Positions 25,918 through 34,293 of a stretch of 64,000 bases of DNA are shown here, one piece after another. Source of the DNA: Paraburkholderia sp. DHOC27. Its GTDB lineage: Bacteria; Pseudomonadota; Gammaproteobacteria; Burkholderiales; Burkholderiaceae. The notes under the pieces are model-generated. The model was given only the letters and a program-made list of their open reading frames with translations. It was not told where the DNA came from and searched no databases. The stretch lies in contig NZ_QVQV01000002.1 in the NCBI RefSeq assembly GCF_003429005.1, forward strand, positions 717,700-781,699. The letters run 5' to 3'. Every line of letters begins with the position of its first letter. Positions within the stretch are counted from its first letter, which is position 1. The position numbers and the translations under genes are program-made.

Positions 25918-26592
25918 ATGCCAAAAATACTAACCATCGAAGATGACGAGATGATCGCGGACGACATCGCACGCACGCTCAGCGCGCACGGCTTTACCGT
26001 CGAAGTGGCGCGTACCGGTCGCGAAGGGATGGCCAAGGTGATGGCGGGCGACTACGACATCGTGACGCTCGACCGCATGCTGCCCGATCTGGACGGCCTC
26101 ACGATTCTCGCCACCATGCGCGGCGTCGGCATGGAAACGCCGGTGCTGGTGATGAGTGCGATGTCCGACGTCGACCATCGCGTGCAGGGCTTGCGCGCCG
26201 GCGGCGACGACTATCTGACCAAGCCCTTCTCCGCTGAAGAAATGTTTGCGCGCATCGAAGTGCTGTTGCGCCGTCGCCCCCGCCAGGCATCAGGCGACGC
26301 CGTGCTGCGCACCGGCGCCTTGCAACTCGACCTCGTGCGCCGGCGCGTCACGCACCGCGAACGTGAACTCGAATTGCAGCCCACCGAATTTCGCGTGCTC
26401 GAATTCATGATGCGGCACGCGGGCCAGGTGCTCACACGCACGATGATTTTCGAAGCCGTGTGGGGCTGCCGCTTCGATCCGGGCACCAACCTGATCGACG
26501 TTCATGTGGGACGTCTGCGCAAGAAGGTCGATGTGCCAGGTGAACGGCCGCTCATTCGCACGATTCGCGGCTCGGGTTATCTGTTCGGCTGA
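25918..26592 (+). CDS. OmpR/PhoB-family response regulator without adjacent kinase
   Basis: 224 residues. Receiver: acidic pocket 'LTIEDDE' (8-10), phospho-acceptor Asp52 in 'IVTLDRMLPDLDG', and Lys102 in 'DDYLTKPFS'. A Trans_reg_C winged helix follows ('LELQPTEFRVLEFMMRHAGQ', 'TNLIDVHVGRLRKKVD', 'IRGSGYLFG'). It is a close paralogue of the response regulator at 35728-36405. No kinase gene is adjacent; the only one in the window is at 34294-35694. The RND triad starts 266 bp downstream, so it may control that pump. Confidence 0.93.
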   Translation: MPKILTIEDDEMIADDIARTLSAHGFTVEVARTGREGMAKVMAGDYDIVTLDRMLPDLDGLTILATMRGVGMETPVLVMSAMSDVDHRVQGLRAGGDDYLTKPFSAEEMFARIEVLLRRRPRQASGDAVLRTGALQLDLVRRRVTHRERELELQPTEFRVLEFMMRHAGQVLTRTMIFEAVWGCRFDPGTNLIDVHVGRLRKKVDVPGERPLIRTIRGSGYLFG

Positions 26593-26858
26593 AGCTTCAC
26601 GCGCAGTCCACGTTTCTATCGCCCTCAGAAAAACGCAACGCACATTTGCACGCACATGAGCATGCCTGCGTCGTATCCGCCGTTGCAACGTCGTTTTGCG
26701 CAGCATGTTGCCTGTCTAAAAGTTGTTTCATTTTTTTAGTCGCCGCCTGTTAGGGGCTGCTCTCCAGAATACCGACAGCGGGCAAAGCACCATCCGTACT
26801 TGCCCTGACCGCCTTACGTACGCGGTGTGATTCGCGTCCCCGAACGGAGCAGCTTTCG

Positions 26859-29800
26859 ATGTTAAAAATAGTCCGGCTTGCCTTAACGCGGCCTTACACG
26901 TTCATCGTGCTGGCGTTGCTGATTCTCGCAATCGGCCCGCTATCCGCACTGCGCACGCCAACGGATATTTTCCCGGACATCCGCATTCCCGTGATCAGCG
27001 TGGTGTGGAACTACGCCGGTCTGCAACCGGACGACATGTCCGGGCGCATCGTCACCTACTACGAACGTTCGCTCGGCACCACGGTGAACGACGTGCAGCA
27101 CATCGAGTCGCAATCGTTCCGCGGCTACGGCATCGTCAAGATCTTCTTCCAGCCCACGGTGGATATCCGCACGGCGACCGCCCAGGTCACCTCCGTATCG
27201 CAGACCGTGCTCAAACAGATGCCACCCGGCACGACGCCGCCGCAGATTCTCAACTACAACGCGTCGACGGTGCCGGTGCTGCAACTGGCACTGACTAGCA
27301 ATACGCTGGACGAACAGAAGCTCGCTGACTACGCGACCAACTTCATTCGTCCACAGCTATTGAGCGTGCCTGGCGTGGCCATTCCGACCGCGTATGGCGG
27401 CAAGACCCGTGAAGTGCAGATCGACCTGGATCCGCAGGCGCTGCAAGCCAAGAAGCTGTCCGCGCAGGACGTGGCCAATGCGCTCGCGCAGCAGAACCAG
27501 ATCATTCCGGCAGGCACCGAGAAAATCGGCCGCTTCGAATACAACATCACGCTGAACAACAGCCCGCTCTCGTTGCAGGAACTCAACAACCTGCCTATCA
27601 GGAGTGAGGATGGCGCCACCATTTATATCCGCGACGTGGCGCACGTACGCGACGGCTATCCGCCGCAAACCAACATCGTGCGGGTGGACGGCCATCGCGC
27701 CGTGCTGATGAGTATTCTGAAGAACGGCTCGGCCTCGACGCTCGACATCATTGCTGGCGTGAAGGCACAACTGCCGCGCATCGAAGAGACGCTGCCGCCC
27801 GGCCTAAAGCTCGTCACGATGGGCGACCAGTCCACCTTCGTCAAAGGCGCGGTCAGCGGTGTGGCGCGCGAAGGCATCATCGCCGCCGCCCTCACCTCGT
27901 TGATGATTCTGCTGTTCCTCGGCAGCTGGCGCTCCACGCTGATCATCGCGGCCTCGATTCCGCTTGCCGTGCTGGCCGCGATTGCCGGTCTCTCGGCGAT
28001 GGGCGAAACCCTCAACGTGATGACCCTCGGCGGCCTCGCGCTCGCCGTGGGTATTCTGGTGGACGACGCCACCGTCACGATCGAAAACATCAACTGGCAC
28101 CTGGAGCAGGGCAAGGACGTGCGCAGCGCGATCATGGATGGCGCTGCGCAGATCGTTGGACCGGCGTTCGTGTCGTTGCTGTGTATCTGCATCGTGTTCG
28201 TGCCGATGCTGTTGCTGAACGGCATCGCGCGCTTCCTGTTCGTGCCGATGGCCGAGGCCGTCATCTTCGCGATGGTGGCTTCGTTCGTGCTGTCGCGGAC
28301 CTTCGTGCCGATGCTCGCGCAGTATCTGTTGCGCCCGCACGTGTCGGGCGGTCACGCGTCCGGCGAACTCGCCGCCGCTATGGACACACACGGCGGCCAT
28401 CACACGGCTGCCCCTTCGCGCAATCCGCTGGTGCGTTTTCAGCGTGGCTTCGAACATCGCTTCGAACGCGTGCGCGGTGTCTATCGCATCGTGCTCGGCC
28501 TTGCACTCACCAATCGCAAACGCTTCGTGGTGGGCTTTCTGATCGTGGTGGGCGCATCGTTCCTGCTCGCACCGTGGCTCGGCCGCAACTTCTTTCCGAA
28601 TATCGACTCGGGCGAAATCACGCTGCACGTGCGTGCGCCTATTGGTACGCGCATCGAAGACACGGCCGCTGAATTCGATCACGTCGAAAACGCCGTGCGC
28701 CGCGTGATTCCGCCGGACCAGCTGCGCAGCATCATCGACAACATCGGCTTGCCCAACAGCGGTATCAACCTCACCTACAACAACAGCGGCGTGACGGGAC
28801 CGCAAGACGGCGACATCATGATTGCGCTGAACGAAAATCATGCGCCCACTGCGGACTACGTGAAGACGCTGCGCAAGCTGCTGCCGCGCGAATTTCCCGG
28901 TACGACCTTCTCGTTCCTGCCGGCGGATATCGTCAGCCAGATCCTGAACTTCGGTTCACCGGCGCCGATCGATCTGCAGGTGGCAGGACCGAACCAGACG
29001 GGCAATCGTCGCTACGCGAATGAAGTGATGCGCCGGATGCGGCTGATTGCGGGCATTGCCGATACGCGCATCCAGCAGGCCTCGACGTATCCGCAGTTCA
29101 CCGTCTCCGTGGATCGCTCGCGTGCGGATCAACTGGGCATCACTGAAGACGACGTGACCAACTCGGTGGTGGCGAGCCTCTCCGGCACGAGCCAGGTGTC
29201 GCCGACTTTCTGGCTGAATCCGCGCAATGGCGTGTCGTATCCCATCGTCGCGCAGACGCCGCAATACCGGATGGAATCGCTCTCCGCGCTGAACAATCTG
29301 CCGGTGACCAGCAAGGACGGCCAGTCGCAGATTCTCGGCGGCATCGCCACGATCGAACGGGGCGTGGGCGACGCCGTGGTCTCGCACTACAACATCGAAC
29401 CGCTCTACGACGTCTTCGCCACCACCCAGGGCCGCGACCTGGGCGCAGTGGCCACGGATATCCAGCACATCCTGCATGCCACGGCGAAAGACGTACCCAA
29501 AGGCACCGTCGTCACCTTGCGCGGCCAGGTGCAGACCATGAACAGCGCCTTCGTTGGACTGTTGCTCGGCCTCGTCGGCGCAATCGTGCTGATCTATATG
29601 TTGATCGTGGTGAATTTCCACTCGTGGAGCGACGCCTTCGTGATCGTCACCGCGTTGCCCGCCGCGCTGGCCGGCATCGTCTGGATGCTGTTCACCACCC
29701 ATACGCCACTCTCCGTGCCGGCCTTGACGGGCGCAATCCTCTGCATGGGCGTGGCGACCGCCAACAGTATTCTGGTGGTGAGCTTCGCGCGCGAACGGCT

Positions 29801-30122
29801 TGCGGTCACGGGCAACGCACTGGTGGCGGCGATGGAAGCCGGCTTTACGCGCTTTCGCCCGGTGCTGATGACCGCGCTCGCGATGATCATCGGCATGGCG
29901 CCGATGGCGCTCGGCCTCGGCGACGGTGGCGAACAGAACGCCCCGCTCGGCCGCGCCGTGATCGGCGGTTTGATTTGTGCAACCTTCGCGACGCTGCTGT
30001 TCGTGCCCGTCGTGTTCAGCCTGGTTCACCGCAACGATGCCGCAAGGCACCCGCCCGTGAAAGACCAGGATCAAGATCAAGACCAATCCTCTTCCGAATC
30101 TGGAGTGCTCCATGTCCACTGA
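26859..30122 (+). CDS. RND efflux permease (inner-membrane pump)
   Basis: 1087 residues with the RND layout: TM1 'YTFIVLALLILAIGPLSALR', a first periplasmic loop ('VVWNYAGLQPDDMSGRIVTY'), TM2-6 with the proton-relay Asp pair in 'LALAVGILVDDATVTIENI', a second loop, TM8-12 ('GLLLGLVGAIVLIYMLIVV'), and a polar C-tail rich in Asp/Gln. The His-rich linker 'MDTHGGHHTAA' near residue 510 is unusual for the central cytoplasmic segment. It overlaps the adaptor gene by 11 bp, and the order permease-adaptor-OMF differs from the common adaptor-first order. Substrates are unknown. Confidence 0.93.
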   Translation: MLKIVRLALTRPYTFIVLALLILAIGPLSALRTPTDIFPDIRIPVISVVWNYAGLQPDDMSGRIVTYYERSLGTTVNDVQHIESQSFRGYGIVKIFFQPTVDIRTATAQVTSVSQTVLKQMPPGTTPPQILNYNASTVPVLQLALTSNTLDEQKLADYATNFIRPQLLSVPGVAIPTAYGGKTREVQIDLDPQALQAKKLSAQDVANALAQQNQIIPAGTEKIGRFEYNITLNNSPLSLQELNNLPIRSEDGATIYIRDVAHVRDGYPPQTNIVRVDGHRAVLMSILKNGSASTLDIIAGVKAQLPRIEETLPPGLKLVTMGDQSTFVKGAVSGVAREGIIAAALTSLMILLFLGSWRSTLIIAASIPLAVLAAIAGLSAMGETLNVMTLGGLALAVGILVDDATVTIENINWHLEQGKDVRSAIMDGAAQIVGPAFVSLLCICIVFVPMLLLNGIARFLFVPMAEAVIFAMVASFVLSRTFVPMLAQYLLRPHVSGGHASGELAAAMDTHGGHHTAAPSRNPLVRFQRGFEHRFERVRGVYRIVLGLALTNRKRFVVGFLIVVGASFLLAPWLGRNFFPNIDSGEITLHVRAPIGTRIEDTAAEFDHVENAVRRVIPPDQLRSIIDNIGLPNSGINLTYNNSGVTGPQDGDIMIALNENHAPTADYVKTLRKLLPREFPGTTFSFLPADIVSQILNFGSPAPIDLQVAGPNQTGNRRYANEVMRRMRLIAGIADTRIQQASTYPQFTVSVDRSRADQLGITEDDVTNSVVASLSGTSQVSPTFWLNPRNGVSYPIVAQTPQYRMESLSALNNLPVTSKDGQSQILGGIATIERGVGDAVVSHYNIEPLYDVFATTQGRDLGAVATDIQHILHATAKDVPKGTVVTLRGQVQTMNSAFVGLLLGLVGAIVLIYMLIVVNFHSWSDAFVIVTALPAALAGIVWMLFTTHTPLSVPALTGAILCMGVATANSILVVSFARERLAVTGNALVAAMEAGFTRFRPVLMTALAMIIGMAPMALGLGDGGEQNAPLGRAVIGGLICATFATLLFVPVVFSLVHRNDAARHPPVKDQDQDQDQSSSESGVLHVH

Positions 30123-31344
30123 GATCGAGATCAGTTCTCCGAAGCGTTTGCGTCATCTGAAGCTGGTCGGCATCGTGGTGCTGCTCGCCGCCGCCGGCAT
30201 CGTGACGACCGGCATCCTGAGCCGGGTACACGCCACACAGGAAATGACCACATGGTCGGCCGAACAGGCCGTTCCCACCGTGGCGGCGTTTACGCCGAGC
30301 CCGCAGGGCGCGACCCAGACGCTGATCCTGCCGGGCCACCTGTCGGCTTTCGTCAACGCGCCCATTTACGCGCGCGTGCCCGGCTATCTGCATGCGTGGT
30401 ACGCGGATATCGGCACGCATGTGAAAGCCGGGCAACTGCTCGGCATCATCGACACGCCGGACCTCGATCAGCAACTGTTGCAGGCGAAGGCCGATCTGCA
30501 GACGGCGCAAGCCAACGAGAAGCTCGCGGCCTCGACGGCCGCGCGCTGGACGCAGATGCTCAAGGAAGATTCCGTCTCGCAGCAGGCCAGCGACGAAAAA
30601 TCCGGTGACCTCTCCGCCAAGCAGGCCGAAGTGGCCGCCGCCCAGGCCAACGTGAACCGCCTCGAAGCGCTGGAGTCGTTCAAGCGCATCACGGCGCCGT
30701 TCGACGGCATCGTGACCGCGCGCAAGACCGATATCGGCGCATTGATCGACGCGGGCGGCGGTCAGGGCAACGCGCTCTTCACCGTGTCGGACGCGAACAA
30801 ACTGCGGGTCTACGTCAACGTGCCGCAAAGCGACGCCGCGGCCATCAAGCCCGGCATGACAGCGACGCTGACGGTGCCCGAACGCCCAGGCGCGAAGTTC
30901 AACGCCACACTCGTGGATACCGACGATTCGATCACGGCATCCACCGGCACGCTGCTCGTGCAACTGGAAGTCGACAATCAAGGCGGATTGCTGATTCCTG
31001 GCGAATACACGGAAGTTCATTTCGCCATGCCAACCAATCCGCACACGTTGCTGATCCCCGCCAGTTCGCTGATTTTCCGCCAGAGCGGCTTACAGGTCGC
31101 GGTGGTGGACAAGGACAACCACGCGGTCCTGAAGCCCGTCACCATCGCTACGGACCTCGGCACGCAGGTCGAGATCGGCACGGGTCTGGATGCCAGCGAC
31201 CGCGTGATCGACAATCCGCCGGATTCGATCGCTACGGGCGACGCCGTACGTTTGTCCGACCCGCACGCCACCAACGTCGCGAGTACGCCGGCCGCCCAGC
31301 TTGCGCAACGTGCACAACGGCACCGGGAGCCGGTTCATGGTTAA
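30112..31344 (+). CDS. RND efflux periplasmic adaptor (membrane fusion protein)
   Basis: 410 residues. An N-terminal TM anchor ('LVGIVVLLAAAGIVTTGIL') is followed by a lipoyl-like half motif 'ARVPGYLHAWYADIGTHVKA', an alpha-hairpin ('LLQAKADLQTAQANEKLAAS' ... 'KQAEVAAAQANVNRLEAL'), and the second half 'ITAPFDGIVTARKTDIGALI'. The beta-barrel and membrane-proximal domains come after. It bridges permease and outer-membrane channel. The gene overlaps both neighbours (11 bp upstream, 8 bp downstream), so the triad is translationally coupled. Confidence 0.93.
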   Translation: MSTEIEISSPKRLRHLKLVGIVVLLAAAGIVTTGILSRVHATQEMTTWSAEQAVPTVAAFTPSPQGATQTLILPGHLSAFVNAPIYARVPGYLHAWYADIGTHVKAGQLLGIIDTPDLDQQLLQAKADLQTAQANEKLAASTAARWTQMLKEDSVSQQASDEKSGDLSAKQAEVAAAQANVNRLEALESFKRITAPFDGIVTARKTDIGALIDAGGGQGNALFTVSDANKLRVYVNVPQSDAAAIKPGMTATLTVPERPGAKFNATLVDTDDSITASTGTLLVQLEVDNQGGLLIPGEYTEVHFAMPTNPHTLLIPASSLIFRQSGLQVAVVDKDNHAVLKPVTIATDLGTQVEIGTGLDASDRVIDNPPDSIATGDAVRLSDPHATNVASTPAAQLAQRAQRHREPVHG

Positions 31345-32782
31345 GGCTGCGCGCAGATTCCGATTCAGGCGCACGGCATGCGTCGCGCTCGCGGTCAGCG
31401 CGCTCTTTAGCGGCTGCTCGTTTGCGCCGGTTTATCAAGTGCCGCCCACGGCGACACCCACGGCGTTCAAGGAAGGCGGCGCCTGGCAACTCGCGAAGCC
31501 GGCCGATCAGATTCCCCGTGATGCCTGGTGGGAGGTCTACCGCGACCCGCAGCTCGACCAGCTCGAAGTGCAGGTAGCCAAGGCCAATCCGAACGTGGCG
31601 GCTGCCGTGGCACGCCACGATGAGGCTGCGGCGTATCTCGACCAGGCGCGCTCCGGCCTCTTCCCGACTATCGGCTTGAACGCCAATGTGTCGAGCAACC
31701 GGCAATCCGACAACCGGCCGTTGCGCGGCGGCGGCGAGCCGTCGGTGTACGGCTCGAATACGGTGGACGTCGGCTTCAATTACGACCTCGACCTGTGGGG
31801 CAAGGTGCGCAATGAAGTGAAGGCGGGTCAGGCGGCGGCGCAAGCCAGCGACGCCGATCTCGCCTCGGTGCGGCTCAGCCTGCAGGCGAGCCTCGCGGAT
31901 GCGTACTTCAATCTGCGCGGGCTGGACGAGCAACAGCAACTGCTTGCCGACACCATCACCACCTATGAACGCGCGTTGAAGCTCACGATGAGCCGGCACG
32001 CCGGTGGCATTGCGTCGGACCTCGACGTCTCCCGCGCGCAAACCCAGCTTGCCTCGGCACGCGCCTCGGCCGAAGACGTCAAGGCGCGCCGCGCGCTCTA
32101 TGAGCACGCCATTGCCTCGTTGACCGGCGTGCCGGCTTCGTCGTTCTCTCTCGCGCCCGCGGTTGGCCTCGCGTATCTGCCGTCGATTCCGGCCGGCCTG
32201 CCTGCCGCATTGCTGCAACGGCGGCCCGACATCGCCGCAGCGGAACGGCGCGTCGCCGAAGCCAATGCGAAGATTGGCGTAGCGAAAGCGGCGTTCTTCC
32301 CGGACGTCTCGCTGGGGCTCGATGGCGGTTTCCAGAGCGATACGTTGTCGCCGTGGATCATGGCGCCGAACGAGATCTGGTCGATCGGCCCGAGCCTCGT
32401 GATGACACTGTTCGACGGTGGCCGCCGCGAAGCGATGACCCAGGAAGCACGCGCGAAGCTGGCCGAGAACGGCGCGACGTACAAGGCAACGGTACTGCTC
32501 GCCTTCCAGCAGGTCGAAGACAATCTCGCGCAACTGCATCACCTGGGCGACGAGGCAACCCAGCAAAACGAAGCGCTGGTCGATGCGCAGCGTACGCTGA
32601 AGCTCTCCATGTCGCGCTACAAGGACGGCGCAGTGAGCTATCTGGACGTAGTAACGGCGCAGACCACCGAACTCAGCACACAAACGCTCGCCCTGAAGGT
32701 CAACACGCGGCGTCTGCTCGCCTCCGTGGGGCTGATCCAGGCACTGGGCGGCGGCTGGGGTGTCGACTCGGCGGCTTCATGA
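31337..32782 (+). CDS. NodT-family outer-membrane efflux lipoprotein
   Basis: 481 residues. A basic N-terminus and hydrophobic 'CVALAVSALFSGC' end in a lipobox (F-S-G-C). 'APVYQVPPTATP' follows the cysteine, as in NodT/OprM family members. Two OEP repeats are visible: 'TVDVGFNYDLDLWGKVRNEV' and 'IGPSLVMTLFDGGRREAMTQ', with 'LLQRRPDIAAAERRVAEANA' between them. This is the trimeric TolC-like exit duct for the RND pump. Start at ATG 31337 (GGGAG upstream), overlapping the adaptor stop. Confidence 0.93.
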   Translation: MVKAARRFRFRRTACVALAVSALFSGCSFAPVYQVPPTATPTAFKEGGAWQLAKPADQIPRDAWWEVYRDPQLDQLEVQVAKANPNVAAAVARHDEAAAYLDQARSGLFPTIGLNANVSSNRQSDNRPLRGGGEPSVYGSNTVDVGFNYDLDLWGKVRNEVKAGQAAAQASDADLASVRLSLQASLADAYFNLRGLDEQQQLLADTITTYERALKLTMSRHAGGIASDLDVSRAQTQLASARASAEDVKARRALYEHAIASLTGVPASSFSLAPAVGLAYLPSIPAGLPAALLQRRPDIAAAERRVAEANAKIGVAKAAFFPDVSLGLDGGFQSDTLSPWIMAPNEIWSIGPSLVMTLFDGGRREAMTQEARAKLAENGATYKATVLLAFQQVEDNLAQLHHLGDEATQQNEALVDAQRTLKLSMSRYKDGAVSYLDVVTAQTTELSTQTLALKVNTRRLLASVGLIQALGGGWGVDSAAS

Positions 32783-33014
32783 AAAAGCTTTTAAGTATTC
32801 GACAGCGCAGGGCCGAATGCCCTGCCAGCAAGCCGTTTCGCACGTCGCGCCGATAAATTTCTTTTCACTTTCTTACCACCGATCCGCTAAAGCCCGGCGA
32901 CTATCCTTCTAGTTAGCCGGACGACGAATGGATTCGCGATTCGCGCCGCGGTGCCTGAACCTCGTACTGAGCCCCGAATTGAGTCCCTTAAACTTTTATC
33001 TTTAGGATGCCAAA

Positions 33015-33287
33015 ATGAAATCCCTGACAATCGCTATCGCATTGGTTGGCGTCACCGCTACTGCTTCGGCATTTGCGCAGAGCAACCCGCCCTCGAACAC
33101 GTCGGCAACGGAAACCACCCAGGTGGCCGCCAATACCACGCAGGCGCCTGAATCGGCAGGTCAATGGGTTGCGCCGTATGGCCAGCCCACGCAAGGCAAG
33201 ACGCGCGCCCAGGTCTATCAGGAACTGGTACACGCCGAACAGGACGGCCAGCTGGCGTACCTGAACTCGACGGTCTACGCGCATTGA
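33015..33287 (+). CDS. DUF4148 small secreted protein
   Basis: 90 residues with a Sec signal peptide ('MKSLTIAIALVGVTATASAF' then AQ). The C-terminal 'GKTRAQVYQELVHAEQDGQL' is the DUF4148 signature common in Burkholderiaceae. The middle is Thr/Asn/Ala-rich and disordered. AGGA precedes the ATG. The function of the family is unknown. Probably co-transcribed with the following tiny lipoprotein gene 22 bp downstream. Confidence 0.85.
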   Translation: MKSLTIAIALVGVTATASAFAQSNPPSNTSATETTQVAANTTQAPESAGQWVAPYGQPTQGKTRAQVYQELVHAEQDGQLAYLNSTVYAH

Positions 33288-33309
33288 CACGTCTGGCAAA
33301 GGCGCACTC

Positions 33310-33477
33310 ATGAAAGTCCGTTCTGTGCTCAAACGCTCCATTGCCTGGACGCTCGCGGCGGCCGCCGCGAGTGCGCTGCTGGCCGGCTGCGCGGGGCCGG
33401 GCCCGCAGGCCGCCAACAGCTCGGCCAATAGCTGTGTGGGACCCGCCAGCTTCTGCAACATCTACTTCGGCTCATGA
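33310..33477 (+). CDS. Tiny lipoprotein (55 residues)
   Basis: The translation begins 'MKVRSVLKRSIAWTLAAAAA' and continues into 'SALLAGC', a perfect lipobox (L-A-G-C, Cys27). The mature peptide is only about 29 residues, Asn/Ser/Gly-rich with two more Cys ('NSCVGPASFCNIYFGS'), which could form a disulfide. AAAGG lies at good spacing before the ATG. It follows the DUF4148 gene closely and is convergent with the degenerate response regulator. Function unknown; many annotation pipelines would miss it. Confidence 0.65.
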   Translation: MKVRSVLKRSIAWTLAAAAASALLAGCAGPGPQAANSSANSCVGPASFCNIYFGS

Positions 33478-33556
33478 ACGCAACGAGCGCGCTGCCCTGC
33501 TGGGTCAGCGCGCCCGCTTGCTGCACATTCGCGCGGCTTGTTGGCCGCACTTGCCG

Positions 33557-34255
33557 CTAACGCGGCGTCATCGCAATCTGATAGCCGTAGCGGCTGATCG
33601 TTTCGATCCGCACTTCCGGCAAATGCTGCGCCAGCTTGCGACGCAGGCGCGATACCACCAGATTGACGCTCGATGGGTCCACGTCTTCCTTTTCCGGCCA
33701 CGCATAGCGAATCAGTTGATCGCGCGGCACCGGTGCATTGATCTGGCGCATCAGGCATTCGAGCAGCAGATATTCGCGCCGCGTCACTTCCACGCGGCGC
33801 GATCCTTCCATCAGCTCGCGGGTGTGCGGATTCAGTGCCAATGTCATCGCGGTGGGTGTCGCCACCGGCTGATCGCGGCTGACGCGCGAAGCACTCGTGC
33901 GCCGCAGCGCCTGCATCCGTTCATGCATTTCGATGAACGAATACGGCTGGCCAAAACAGGCATCGGCGCCGGCACGCAGCGCACGCGCACGTTCCTGCGC
34001 GCCGGACTGGCCCAGCACCGCGACGATGGCCGCGCCGCTGCCCGCTTCGACGAACTGCGGCAAGGCCGCCAGCAACGCCGGATACGCGCCGGGATCGAGC
34101 GACATGACCACGATCACGTCGAACGCTTCCTGGCCTGCCAGAAAGGCGCCGTCGCGCAGATCATCGGCGCGCTGCAAACTATGTGCGCTCTCCTGCAATG
34201 CCTTGAAGAGCCAGGCGGATTCAGGATGCGGCGTAGCGACGAAGAGAATGCGCAT
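33557..34255 (-). CDS. OmpR-like regulator with degenerate receiver domain
   Basis: 232 residues. The C-terminal Trans_reg_C winged helix is intact ('VEVTRREYLLLECLMRQINA', 'VNLVVSRLRRKLAQH', 'IETISRYGYQIAM'). The N-terminal receiver fold is recognisable ('MRILFVATPHPESAWLFKAL'), but the acidic pair is Ala7-Thr8, the phospho-acceptor position is Met51 ('FDVIVVMSLDPG'), and the Lys of KPF is Gln103 ('CFGQPYSF'). It cannot be phosphorylated in the normal way. It is third in the operon response regulator - kinase - this gene, 38 bp after the kinase stop. It probably acts as a phosphorylation-independent DNA-binding protein. Confidence 0.85.
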   Translation of the reverse strand: MRILFVATPHPESAWLFKALQESAHSLQRADDLRDGAFLAGQEAFDVIVVMSLDPGAYPALLAALPQFVEAGSGAAIVAVLGQSGAQERARALRAGADACFGQPYSFIEMHERMQALRRTSASRVSRDQPVATPTAMTLALNPHTRELMEGSRRVEVTRREYLLLECLMRQINAPVPRDQLIRYAWPEKEDVDPSSVNLVVSRLRRKLAQHLPEVRIETISRYGYQIAMTPR

Positions 34256-34293
34256 TCAGCCTCCGCTTCGCGCAGTGAAAAAGATCGCCGGAT

